Shown here: positions 49,495 through 61,265 of the stretch, piece by piece
Numbering within the stretch: the stretch's first letter is position 1
Layout of the letters: every line of letters begins with the position of its first letter
Origin: Piezodorus guildinii
Taxonomy: Eukaryota > Arthropoda > Insecta > Hemiptera > Pentatomidae
Direction of reading: 5' to 3'
NCBI GenBank assembly: GCA_023052935.1
Contig: CM041292.1
Span: 138,708,951-138,772,950, forward strand
Length of the DNA: 64,000 nt
The notes under the pieces: generated by a model
What the model was told of the DNA's origin: nothing
What the model saw: the letters and a program-made list of their open reading frames with translations, nothing else
Database searches by the model: none
Program-made: the position numbers and the translations under genes

Positions 49495-50465
49495 AGATAG
49501 TACGCGCAACACACGATTTTCATTTACCTCCGTTGTTTAAATAAATTTTAGAATTTTTAAATACATGTAGAGATAAAAATAAATTGTTAAAGAATTAATT
49601 AAACTGAATTTTAATAGAAACATGTGTTTTATTAAATAATCTATTATATTTTTATCTACAACAATGTGTTAGTACTTGGCTCCAACTCTATGTCAAGATG
49701 ATCACGCTAGGGGCGCTCAGCTTCTTTGATAGGCCGCCAGGTGGCAGCTCGGTCAACATGAATTTCCCTTTTCGGGAACCAGAAACAGTTAAGTTTTATC
49801 GGCTTTTCATTACTCTTTACAATTCCGTGTATCAGATAATATTTTTTCTAAAATCATTAGCTATCCAACGGTATACTTTACATCTACATTATTACTCTTG
49901 TGTTCAAAAACACAAAAATTGCATAAAAAAATATGTTTGTACTTTTCTTCTTTAGTTGTTAATCAAATTTGCTCAACTTTGATATTTAGCCGTCCTTCAT
50001 CATTGCCATTAAGATAATATGGATAATTTTTTGGAATGAACAAAATTAAAGGTACTTAAGTGGAAGAAATTTCAAAATATCGGCAGATAAGTCCTGTCAG
50101 ACTATTTCAATCAGAATGGAACCTACATGATATTAAAGCACGTCCAATGTTATATCTATATTGTGAGTTTAAACAAAATCGTTAGAGCGGTTTTAAAAAA
50201 AAATCGAATATAGGTGCAAAATGCATGGTACAAAGTGGCTCTTCTGGTTAGCCGATTTTGGTAAAAAAGTTGCTGCAACACCTCGGGCGTATATTTGTCT
50301 TAAATATGAAATTTCAGTTTCATAGGACTTTTTGTTTAGGCGCTGGACTTACCACACACACACACCTTTTTGCGGGACTTGGTCATTTGGACTCTTTTCA
50401 TAGAATTTTCATGATAGAAATACTTTTCCTTATTATATATTCCATATATAGGCAAGTGAAAGTAA
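49495..50465 (+). repeat. 0.9-kb inverted-end repeat family, copy 2
   Basis: Begins GTACGCGCAACACACGATTT then TCATTTACCT and ends CATATATAGGCAAGTGAAAG. Shares TTTTTGCGGGACTTGGTCAT and the CCTACATGATATTAAAG landmark with copies 1 and 3. About 970 bp. It includes a segment (49680-49790, GGCGCTCAGCTTC) with no counterpart in copy 3, possibly an insertion. Confidence 0.65.
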
Positions 50466-51282
50466 AATCAGTATATAAGATCGATATGATCGTCGAGCTT
50501 CACTGGTGTCACTTTCTCCATACTTGGTTCCACCGAAAATTACAATCCATACAGTACTTGCCAATAAACGTTGATTTTATACAGAAATGTTTATTATGGT
50601 AAACGCGGCGCCAGCACACAACGGGTCTTCAAACAATTTTAAAAACGGAACGTTTGCCGGTGCTCAAAGCTGAGCAGAATCTGTTTGTAGAACACTTACA
50701 ATACTTATGTATAATCAGCAGAAATAAGGGTTAGTTGTTTCTCATTATATAAAATTGGAGAGGAGGGGAAGGGAAATCTCTAATGTCCCCACCAATACTT
50801 GACTACACCACCAGCCGCTAAATTTTATACGTACGGCGGATTTTAAGATATTATTATTTTGCATATTCCAAATAGTTTAAACATTTCTCAAATTTTCACT
50901 TGGGCACACTTACAGGCTAAAGTAAATTACAATTATTCCACTCTCCAATTATAATAGATGAGCAGAAGATGTAATAATTTGAGCTCGATAAGTCGGATGG
51001 AAATATCCGTTTCTAAATAATAACGAAAATGTGTAATTGGCATAGCGACCGGCGAAGGATTAATTTAGTTCTGAGTCGAATGGCGATGGAGAGATTATTC
51101 CGGGAATAAAATGGAGTTTCTGAAGCCTCAAACAAAATGAAGAGCTTCCTGGAATGAAATGGACTTCAAAGCCCTCCAGAATTTTCCAGAAAAGAGCAGT
51201 AGAAATTAATTTCCTTCGTCTGTTTTATATTTATACATACCACAATATCAACGGCAATAATTTGAGAAATTTACTTATAATA
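50466..51282. other. AT-rich stretch, nothing recognised
   Basis: No gene or clear repeat between the 0.9-kb repeat and the mariner element. Confidence 0.5.
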
Positions 51283-52192
51283 TTGGGCTGATGCGAAATT
51301 AATGCAGGTTTCCTCTATTGCAATATCTTAATTCCAATTGTGTAAACAAAGCTAATCCTAACATTGATCATTATTATACCAAAACAAACCTTATCTAATA
51401 CCCTCTCTTTCACCATGAATTTGTTTAGTAAAATCGTTTTGTTCAGTGTGTTCAAAGGTCTTGAATCGAAAATGTCAAAGTGCGATTTTCGTCAAATTTA
51501 TTTTTACGAATTTAAATTAGGGCGCAGCGCTGCGCAAACGGCTCGTAATATTAATGAAGTGTGGGGTCAGGGGGCTATTAATGAGTGCACGGTGCAGCGT
51601 TGGTTCCAGAAGTTTCGCAGAGGAGATTTCGACCTCGAAGACAAGGAAGGTCGGGGCCGTCATCTTGCTCTGGACAACGACCAGCTGAGGTCAAAAGTGG
51701 AAGAAGACCCAACCAAAACCACACGAGAAATGGCGGCGGAACTCGGTGTGAACCAATCCACAGTTGTACGCCACTTGGAAGCAATTGGTAAGGTAAAAAA
51801 GTTGGCCAAGTGGGTGCCAGTAGTAACGCCAGACCACACGTTGCACAACCAACGCTTCGACGACTGCACGAGTTGGGCTACGAAGTTCTCCAACATCCGC
51901 CTTATTCACCTGACCTCTCTCCTACAGACTTCCACTTTTTCAGGCATCTGGACAACTTTTTGAGGGAGAAAAATTTTCAAAACCAGGACGACATTGAAAA
52001 TTCTTTTCGTGATTTCATTGAGTCCAGGGATTCGGATTTTTTTTCTGGTGGAATAAGAAAGCTTGTTGAACGTTGGCAAAAGTGCATTGATTCAGATGGA
52101 AATTATTTTGATTAAATATATATTGTTAAAGTAAAGATATGGCGTATTTACAATACCTACTAAAAACCTGCATTAATTTTGCATCAACCCAA
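51283..52192 (+). mobile_element. Mariner element, internally deleted
   Basis: 910 bp with 29-bp terminal inverted repeats (51283-51311 and 52164-52192) that match at 27 of 29 positions and begin TTGGGCTGATGC / TTGGGTTGATGC. A TA dinucleotide flanks each end, the mariner target duplication. The TTGGG start resembles the mellifera subfamily. A full mariner is about 1.3 kb, so roughly 0.4 kb is missing from the middle. Such deletion copies may be mobilised in trans if the ends are intact. Confidence 0.92.
51472..52115 (+). pseudogene. Mariner transposase, catalytic centre deleted
   Basis: The likely start is the ATG at 51472 (MSKCDFRQIYFYEF), since upstream codons of the open frame are UTR. 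The N-terminal paired-like helix-turn-helix domain is complete, with EFKLGRSAAQTARNINEVWG, RWFQKFRRGDFDLEDKEGRG and the second HTH up to GKVKKLAKWVP. The sequence then jumps, in a different frame, to NARPHVAQPTLRRL and HPPYSPDLSPTDFHFF, the third catalytic aspartate region, and runs to a normal C-terminus at 52115. The first two catalytic aspartates are lost with the deletion. It could at most encode a DNA-binding fragment. Confidence 0.9.
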
Positions 52193-52377
52193 TAGTACTA
52201 TTTGTATACCAAATTGGTTTCTAAAAACATGAATTTCTGGAGCAAAGGCACCAATCTTATTCTTTCTTATTGGTAACTAGAGATTGAACACCAGACAAAC
52301 AGGTGAAATAATAGCTTAGCAATGAAAGGGAACGAGTTTCCAAATATAACTGTAAGAATGGATAAGGAAAAAACTTA

Positions 52378-52912
52378 GTGCGCGCAACACACGACTTTCA
52401 CTTACCTACGTAGTTAAAATCGATTTTAGAATTTTTGAAAACATTTTGAGATTAAATAAATTGAATTTCAATAGAAACATGTGTTATATTAATCTATTAT
52501 ATTTTTATCTAAGACAATCAGTTTATTGGCCTTTCATCACTCTACATTAACCTTTACAATTTCTTGTATTAAATAATATTTTTTCTGTCTTCAGCTATCC
52601 AATTAGTATATAATACTGTTCTTGTGTTTTTGAACAAAATTTAAAATATCGACATTTAAGTCCTATCAGTCTATTTCAATCAGAGTTGAACCTACATCAT
52701 CTTAAAGCCCATTAAATTTTCGTACACCTTTTCGCGTGCAAGACACCACACACACACGGGGACACACACACAGACCTTTTTGCGGGACTTGGTCATTTAG
52801 ACTCAGGCGACCCTAAAACGTGTATTTCCGGTGAAAACTGGAAATCGAACATTTTCATGATCGCAATAATTTCCCTTACTATATATTTCATATATAGGTA
52901 AGTAATATTAAA
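52378..52912 (+). repeat. 0.9-kb inverted-end repeat family, copy 3, shortened
   Basis: Begins GTGCGCGCAACACACGACTT then TCACTTACCT and ends CATATATAGGTAAGTAATAT. About 535 bp; relative to copy 2 it lacks several internal blocks but keeps both ends and TTTTTGCGGGACTTGGTCAT. Confidence 0.65.
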
Positions 52913-53989
52913 AATGATTAACTATCATAATTACATCTAACGAGTTGATCGGTGCGAAAAGTATTGAACCAAATTAAAATGAAGTTACACAGATAATAGT
53001 GTGTAATGAAATCCGAGAATCTTTCGTATTAAACTTCAAGGAAGCTTTTCAACGAAGAAATGTTTAAGGATGAAAGGGAAAAATAGTAAGTAAGGACCTC
53101 CTCTGAACCATTAGGAGAATCAGTTCTTAAGAAAAGAAGAAACCTTCCTTTTGCAGCTATGATCCTAATGGACCCTAATGGATGTATAAAATATTCCAGT
53201 CTCTAGGAAATAATTAAGTGACAAGGTAAATTTTTGGAAAACCACTTCCAAAGAGCTACAACGAGAAGAGCATTCACGGATACATCAGTAGTATGAACAC
53301 AGCCAGTAGTATGCTAACCAATAAATCACGACGAAATCTAACCTTAATCACACTCCTGTATATAACACAGATGTCTCCACGTTAGAAAACATTAGACAGC
53401 AGAAAGAACAAAACCCTTTTGTAAACCCGAACAAAAAAGTAACACATATAAACACATTAGTTTGTCCAAGCTTTCATCAGAATAGCGCACAGAACAGAAT
53501 GAGCTATGAGCTATTGCTATAGTATATCAGCACAGAATGAAGAATACTGCCTATTTATATATTAATAGAAAAATCCCTCGTCAGAAATTTAGTTACATGA
53601 CATTATTCGCAAGAAACTACCGTTTAGGAGCTGTAATGGATGCGATGAAAAAAGGTCAAGTTTGGTTATATTAATGTTGGTGTTGCTCGCATTGAAAATA
53701 TGAAGCAAGTTATTTCCGTTTATACATTTTTTCGCTAAAACAAACTATTTGGAGTTGTATGGTTTTAAATGAAAAAACAACGTTTTTTCAATATTTTTTT
53801 AGTGTTGAAGCTTTTTTTGACACGCTTTTGATTTCGCTCGAAACAATATTTTGCCGACAGTTGAAGACCATGTGAAAAATGCAGTGGAGAATAATTTTGG
53901 ATATATAACATTTTCCCCTAGGACTTACTGTTTAAATGTAAATTGATAATTTAAAATACATATGTTTTTTAATTTATTTCTTTTTTTAC
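52913..53989. other. AT-rich stretch, nothing recognised
   Basis: No motif or repeat pair noticed. Confidence 0.5.
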
Positions 53990-54800
53990 GTTATAAACTT
54001 CATCTTTCGTATATAAGGACCGTCCGTCGACAATCTCAATTCTTTCTGACTGGGAAAAGCATTGAATTCTATTTTTACTAGATTGACGAACTAAAAATCT
54101 GTTTTGGGTTATCAATTCCAATAATGAACTAAATTAGACCTCCTCTCCCTTCCCCCATCAAAATTTGAGGACTTACGTCTACGTAAAACTTGAATAACGA
54201 ATAGAAAAAAATCGCTTAGGCCCCTTCCGCGACATTTCTCCAAAACTACTCGACCAATTTTTTTGTCTTGATTGATAATTACTTGGGCATGCAACAATGA
54301 TCCTGACACCTAGATGTAATATCAGTTGGTTATTTTTTAAATGGAGGCCGATTAAAACTGACTTAATTCAATAACTCAGTTATTTTTAAAGATATAGAAA
54401 ACATTTATTAGTATTTTTAACCCCAAAAAAAAAACCGAGGAAAAAGAAAAGAAAAAAATTGAAATTTTACTCATAAATACGTCCATAACACAGTTATTTT
54501 TTAAGCTAGAGAAAAGTGTGTATAGAGTATTAGAATAAGAAAAGCGCAATAAGCAAAGACAAAACAAAAAAAAAAAAGGAAAACTTTAAAATCTTGAATC
54601 TCTATATACGCTAGTAATTCCGTCATTTTCGAAGATATAGACAAAAATTAGTGTTTTTTAACCAAAAAACTGCGAATACTTGAAAAAAAAAAAGATTAAA
54701 AAAATGATCTATATATTCAAGTCACAAATTATAATAGATAATTTCATCGAAACTCCTTTATTATTAAAGATAGAGAAAAATCGGAAATACTAGCAGCTGT
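53990..54800 (+). repeat. Dispersed repeat family B with internal tandem units
   Basis: Landmarks AAAATTTGAGGACTT, CATTTCTCCAAAACTACTCG, ATCAGTTGGTTATTTTTTAA and GGCCGATTAAAA match 5340-5840 (reverse) and 62.6-63.7 kb. Downstream the sequence repeats a loose 105-120-bp unit about four times: AACTCAGTTATTTTTAAAGA, TAGAAAA, TTAGTATTTTTAACC, an A-rich stretch, GAAATTTTACTCATAAATAC. Confidence 0.6.
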
Positions 54801-55027
54801 AAACAACTATATAAACTGTTATGCCCTCGTTGTTATTGTGACTCCGAAGAGTGAACAGCTCCATAGGATTAAGACAACCTACACATTCAGATAAGCGTTT
54901 TACTTAATATTTATCGTGCTTACTATCTGAATTTCTCGTTTCTAATTTATTAAAATTTTTATTTTGATTTTTAATACGAGGTGATTCGTATTTTTATCAC
55001 TTATTCTATCATATTTTAGCCCCCACA

Positions 55028-56141
55028 ATGGTGGTCGATAGTGATAGGAGTGAAAACCCACCGCTTCCTATCGATAATAAAAATAAAAACAGAATTTTTA
55101 CCGCAATTCAATTATGTTAAATATTTACATTACTTCAAGTAGTAATAATATTCATGTAGTAATAGTTTGAAAAAAAAATATGAGACAAATCCTAATTTCT
55201 TCCATGATATGAAAATTGGCAAATTTTTAGGACTGAACAATAATCAAGTCCACAAAATCAAGAGGAAAAACAAAAACCAAATAGAAATAGAATTTAGAAC
55301 GTATGAAATCGCAAATCGATTCTTAAAGAACCAGTTTTTGAACACTAACAATCTCAGAGCATTTATACCGTCATAATATGTACTAAAATTCGGAGTTATT
55401 AGAGATGTTCACACCTCAATAACAGAAGAAGAAATCTCCAACAATTTAACCTCAAGTGAAAAAGTTCTGAGAGTTAGGCGTTTTAATAGAGTTGTACAAA
55501 ATAGCTCAGGGGAAATAAGCAGGGTGCCTTCTGGGACAGTCCAAATTAATTTTCACTCTCAGAGACTCCCGGAAAACGTAGCCCTATATCTTTTCGTTGA
55601 GTTACACCTTATATTTCAAAACCTAGATTTTGCGAAAAATGTCTTCGGTATGGCCACTTAAAAGAAAACTGTAGAAGTAAACAAAGATGTTTAAATTGTG
55701 CAGACTATGAACATATATCAAATAATTATAATAATTTAACGAAGTGTGTACACTGTCAGTTACCACACCAACCTAATGATAAAAGCTGTCCGGAAAAAAA
55801 TAGAAGTTATAAACTTTAAGTTATAAACAGGCTTCAGATCTTTTTCCGACTCTAACAAAAAATATTTGTTCACTACTGGATTTTCCAGAAATTGAAGAAA
55901 ACGCGAATCTATATAATTTTTCAAATTTTCAAAACCCTAGGAAAAAAATCCTTCAAGCTAGACAATTTAGCAATGAGAAAAACGAAAAACGGAATTCGAT
56001 AACGATACGAGTCAACCCATAAGCACCAAATCGATAACTCAAAAAAACACGGCCCTAATACAGGAAAATCCTCATTAGTCTACGCAAGATTCCAAATATA
56101 TCAACATGTTGAATGCATTAATACAAAAAATCAAATCAATT
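55028..56141 (+). pseudogene. I-like LINE ORF1 (nucleic-acid-binding), decayed
   Basis: Starts at ATG 55028 (MVVDSDRSENPPLPIDNKNK) and meets a stop at once, then continues in other frames. 55167-55373 reads FHDMKIGKFLGLNNNQVHKI and FRTYEIANRFLKNQFL, an RRM-like part of LINE ORF1. About 55625-55800 encodes three cysteine-rich knuckles: CEKCLRYGHLKENC, CLNCADYEHISNNY (last C lost) and CVHCQLPHQPNDKSC. Several stops. The 3' part is cut by the minus-strand jockey insertion at 56142. Confidence 0.72.
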
Positions 56142-57738
56142 GAAATTTTTTTTTTTTTTTTTTTTTCTTATCCTCCAACTTTATTTACTAAATAAATACA
56201 CAACAAACATTTCATGTATATACGGCAACAATAGTATATACAGTCCACGGCTCAGGCCTCGTATTGCCCGTTGGCATTCTAAGGTTCCTTTCGCACTACG
56301 CGCGGTATGCGCTTGAGGAGTGGGGTGGCTTTGTGCCTTTGTTGAAGTAAAATGGGGAGGAACCATTTTGCTGGTGGTTAAATGTATGCGGGTCAGACTG
56401 CAGAGTCCAAACCCCTTCCCAGGGCGACCACGTCGACCAGAGGGAGAGAGCCTTGCCACCTTCCAGGCGCAGGTGGTGGAACTACGTCCCTGAAGAGAGG
56501 GTTCGCACAAGCCTTTAACCCGTCAAAGAACTTGACGTGCCTCCTGCTGATGAACTCTGGCACCGAGGGAAGATGGAGTTCCTCGTGGATGGTGGCATTT
56601 CTTGCCCGCTGGAGTGTGGTTCCTCTGGCTATCCTCCTTAGGACGGAGTTCTGATAACCCTGCAGCCTTTTGATCGTGGACTGGTAGAGGTGGCGGAGCA
56701 GGGGCGCACCATGGAGTAGAGTCGGTCTGATAACGGCCTTGTAGATTTGCAACTTGAGTCGCAGTGAGAGCTGCGGCGAGATGAGTAGGTGGTAGAGTCT
56801 ATGGGACTTCCTGCGGGCCAGCTTGATTCTTTCCCGTACATGGCTGGAGAATGTCAGGTGTCGGTCCAAGGTCAAACCTAGGTAAAGAATTGAGTTGGAG
56901 AGAGGAAGTTTTACGCTGTCTATCTCAAACTCGGTGGGTAACTTCTTCTTCCCCTTCTGGAAGGACAAGATGATGGCGTCCGTTTTGGCTGGGTTGACCT
57001 TGATTCCGATATTCTTCAATTCCCCAACTATGAGGTTGGCTGCTTTCTGAGCCTGGTCACGTGCCTTGGTGGCGCTCATGCTGGTGGAGTAAATGGCGAT
57101 GTCGTCCGCATAGGCTGCTACTGTTGCTTCCGGATGCTTTAATGAGACCACCGGTGCCGTGAAAACGACAAATAGTAGTGGCCCAGCACAGACCCTTGAG
57201 GTACCCCGCAGATGGTATCGTGTGGATTCGACAGGCTCCCGCCGACCCTTACAACGAAAGATCTTCGACTAAGATAGTTTCGGATCAATCGGCATAGGGA
57301 GGCAGGGAACTTGAACTCCTCTAGACGGCGGAGTAATAGAGTGTGAGACACACAGTCGAAGGCCTGTGTGCATTCCAAGGAGATTAGTGCTGTGGCATCG
57401 TTGTTCTTCCTCATCCGCTCCATGGTGTAGGCCTGCAACTTCGCCAGATGGTGTTCACAGGCTACCCCTCGTTGGAATCCTGTCAGTTCAGGTGGGATGA
57501 TGTTCTCCTCCGTACAGTGCTTCATCAGATGGTGGTGAACTAGCCTTTCTAAGATCTTACTCATGTGCGAGAGAAGACTGATCGGGCGATAGTGTTCCGT
57601 TGAATCTCCACTCTTCCCCGGTTTGAGTAGCGGCACTACGATCGCTTCTTTCCAAGCCTTAGGAAAATACGATAACCGGATGCACGTGTTAAAAATGTTC
57701 AATAAGAAGGCTTTACCCCTCCTAGGGAATAACATAGA
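56142..57738 (-). mobile_element. 5'-truncated jockey-like LINE, nested
   Basis: Minus-strand LINE with a poly(A) tail visible as a T run at 56147-56167. GAAATTTT occurs at the tail side (56142-56149) and next to the 5' end (57739-57746), a candidate 8-bp target duplication, though the T run blurs one edge. Markedly more GC-rich than its surroundings. It separates the ORF1 and ORF2 regions of an older I-like LINE. Confidence 0.8.
56393..57735 (-). pseudogene. Jockey-like reverse transcriptase, one frameshift
   Basis: Two overlapping minus-strand frames. 57735-57139 covers the RT fingers and palm: PKAWKEAIVVPLLKPGKSGD, YRPISLLSHMSKILERLV, TGFQRG, and ALISLECTQAFDCVSH (the usual D at the first catalytic position reads as E here), up to GVPQGSVLG. 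57151-56393 continues with AAYADDIAIYSTS (catalytic), LGLTLDRHLTFSSHV and KAVIRPTLLHGAPL, ending with a normal stop. One base is missing from a run of C at about 57182, where the frames should join. Otherwise no stops, so the copy is young. The endonuclease is missing through truncation. Confidence 0.88.
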
Positions 57739-57746
57739 GAAATTTT

Positions 57747-60700
57747 ACGTAAAATAAAATAAAATCCATAGATATCATGTTCAACATATTCCTCAATTAT
57801 TTTTGCATTTACGTGTTGCATTATTATTTTGTTGTATTGTATGTATGTGTGTATTATTTATGCATGCATATGAGTATGTTTATACATCATGTATACTTTC
57901 CTTCATGTTTTTCTAAATGACCCACCGCACTATGAGTTGTTCTAATCTCAAAATAATCCAATAATAATACAACGCCAGCAACTACAATATTATACAAAAG
58001 AATAGACATGACAGCTATGGTGGTCTGGGCATATTTTTACACACGCAATTTATTTATGAAAAATAGAAATACGGAACATGGGTCCAATTGAAGCTCAAGG
58101 TATTAAATTACAGGTATTATCTCACCTTCTCAACCCCCGAACTACTCCACAAGTTATCCTGGTCTATCTCATCTGAAACCCTTGGTAGCGATCATCTCCA
58201 AATCATTATTGAAATAAATAATCCCTCAATAGAACTTAGACAAATCGACAGGAAAAGGAATTTCAAGAAAATGAATAAGGATCAGTATATCACGACTTTA
58301 CATCAATTATGGGAAAACAATGAAGTTCATCATCGAACAATTGAGGATATAAAACAAATAATGAACTCAGCTGGTGACATTGCAATACCTCGTTCTAACA
58401 TCAACTCTCGACTGAAATTTCACCCAAAATGTTGGTGGAATAAATGCAAATAAAGAGAAACTAAAAGCCATTAAGGAATATAAGGGAAATATGACCATTG
58501 AGAATTAAAAAATCATGAGGTCTAAAATTAATAAAATGAAAACTTTGATAAAAAAAAGCAAAAAAGGACTCATGGAAAAAATACATAGACTCCATAACCC
58601 CTCAACAAATAGGTAACACGTGGCACAAAACAGCAACTATAAGAGGGAAAAAGCGTATCGGAGAAAACGTAATAACTAAAAATCGAAAAAAAATGCTTCT
58701 TCTTTCCTACAACAGATTTGTAACATTTTTGAGCCAAGACTTAAGATCCAAGTCCAACACACAAGATCTACTCCAACTGAAAATCTACTGACCAGCCCCT
58801 TCCGGATTACGGAACTAAATGCAGCATTAACAGGAAAAAAAGGTTGATGAGATCAATTATACCATGATCCATCTCTTACCCCCAATATTAAAAATCAACT
58901 TTTAAGTGCTTATAATCAAATTTGGTTTCGATCACAAGTTCCTTGTCAATGGCGAACCACTCAGATTGTTCCAATCCCAAAACCAGGAAAGGACTTAATG
59001 ACCATATCTTCATTTTGACCAATAGCCCTAATTCCTTGTCTGGCCAAACTTTTTAATATATTAATTAAACATATATTGGAGTGGTTCTTAGAACAGAAAG
59101 AAATACTGAGTGTTTTGGTTTTCGCAAAAATAAATCTACTACTGATGCAATCTGGTATCTAACAAACGACATATATAAATCTTTCCAACAGAAAACCATT
59201 TTATCAGCTGTAACTGTCGACCTGGAAAGAGACTATGTCAAGACTCAAATCCTCATAAGAAAACTGAAAGAAATAGGAACCTCGCATCTCATAACCAATT
59301 GGATAGCGAACTAGTTATCTGCCCGTACGTATTTGATCCATACTCAAGAAGGTCCGGTCAATTTCGATTCCTATAATGGTCTGCCACAGGGAGATGTCCT
59401 CAGTCCCATTCTTTCAATATTTACACAGAGCATATAATTAAAAACCAACCACCGTATTGCAAAATGATCCAATTTGGCGATGACTTCCTGGTTTATACTG
59501 TTGTCAAATCACCAGAGGAGGGGGAAAAAATCATATGTGATGCCTAGGAATCACTAAAGCAGAGATTCAATGACATCGGATTCCAATTTAATCCGAGCAA
59601 AAGCAAATTGTTCCCTTTCACAAGAAAAAGAAAATTCCAAATAACTGACTATAATGTCACAATAAGTAGTCACCACCTTATTGCTCAAGAAGAAGTAAAA
59701 TTCCTGGGTGTTACATTAGACAGGAAAATGGATTTAAAATCTCATTTGACCAACATTAAAAACCAAGCATATAACAACGATAATATATTGGAAATTTTGG
59801 CCGGAGTTCATTGGGGCTCTCATCCCTTAAATATGATATTATTATATAAATCTATCATACGACCTGCCTTGGATTACTGCTGTGTGATCTATAATGAAAC
59901 AAAATCGCCTATGATTAACAGCTTAAATACTGTCCAAAATTGCGCAATCAGAATATGCTTGGGGGCTTTCAAAACCACACCAACGAATGCTCTGTTAGCT
60001 GAAGCTGGAGAGATACCATTAACCTTGAGAAGAACGTGGCTTACGAAGAAATATATTTTAAAGAGCATTTCTGATAATCAACATCCTCTAAGTAATGCAT
60101 CAGTAACAAGAAACATTTATCCTCCAGTTATAAATCAGTTAATATCTGAAATGCAGCCTATGCTACAAGCAGTATATTCTCGAAATGGTTCCCTGGACCT
60201 CAATACACTTTTACCGTGCAGAATGCTACAATTTGAAAGCAATTGCAAGCTAACTATGAATCAAGGTTGTAAATCGTCTTACGATCCTATTATATTGAAA
60301 CAATTAGCTCTCAGTATGATAAATAACCATAATTCCGACTACGTGAAGATATATACTGATGCCTCAAAAACCTGCAATCAAACAGCGTTAGCCATAGTGG
60401 ATCCAGGTAAAGAATATAAAATTTCATTCTCCATACCAAATAAATTTACTATCTTCAGTGCTGAACTCCTTGCAATTTTGAAAGCCATATATTATTGTCG
60501 TAATACATATTCAAGTACTATACTGACAGACTCCGCCTCCTCTTGTAAGCTACTAAAACAATCAATAGCAGCAAAATTACTTCATATTTAATATTTGAAA
60601 TAATCTCCGACAACAACCACTACAAATTTCAATGTATTCCAAATCACGTAGGATTATCTGGAAATGAGGCTGCTGACAGAGCTGCTGGGACAACGCAACC

Positions 60701-61265
60701 ATTGAAAGAGAACGCCAAGGTACCCATGATGGATCTCCTAAGACACTTAAGGAAAGAAGAAATAAGAGAATGGCAAGATAGGTATGACTGGGAGTCACAA
60801 TCAAAAGGGAGAGACTTCTATAAGGTACAACCTACTGTGAGCTTTGTTCCATGGTTTCCTCGGCATCAGCAACTTACAAGAACGAGTGTCGTACGAATCG
60901 TAGGACTGAGGACTAACCACCGGTGCACTTACAAGCATCTTGCTCTTATGAAAATAAAAAAAGATGGAAAATGTGAAGTCTGCGGACAGCTAGAAGATCC
61001 GCGACACTTAGTTTTCAGTGCAAAAAATACAAGAGAGAACGAGACATTACACAAGAGGAAAATGCTGAATTTTTATACAACTTGGACAAAGTGAATAAAA
61101 AATGATAGAACTGTTCTTTAAAAAAAATACAAATTGTAAACTTTAATTTTAATCAATGCCTTCAATAACTCTATACTTGTACATACATCTCTTTTAAATT
61201 GATTCACTGACCAAATAGGATTTGTTATCAAGTCTTGAGGGTCATTTGTAGTATAAATAAATAAA
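57747..61265 (+). pseudogene. I-like LINE ORF2 with RNase H, decayed
   Basis: Many frame changes and stops. In order: endonuclease C-terminus (SSETLGSDHLQIIIEI near 58165); RT entry (about 58920, WFRSQVPCQWRTTQIVPIPK); FGFRKNKSTTDAIWYLTN at 59118; NGLPQGDVLSP (about 59375); IQFGDDFLVYT (about 59467, FGDD where most have YADD); then a long clean frame 59608-60591 with FLGVTLDRKMDLKSHL, SIIRPALDYCC and the RNase H start IYTDASKT. The RNase H finishes in the next frame with NHVGLSGNEAADRAAG (about 60648). CEVCGQLEDPRH near 60980 is the C-terminal zinc-like motif, with its last cysteine missing. An RNase H after RT fits the I/R1/LOA group, not jockey. Confidence 0.78.

Noticed and set aside
51364..51471. 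Upstream extension of the mariner transposase from the ATG at 51364
   Set aside because: These 36 codons do not resemble transposase; the family start fits MSKCDF at 51472.
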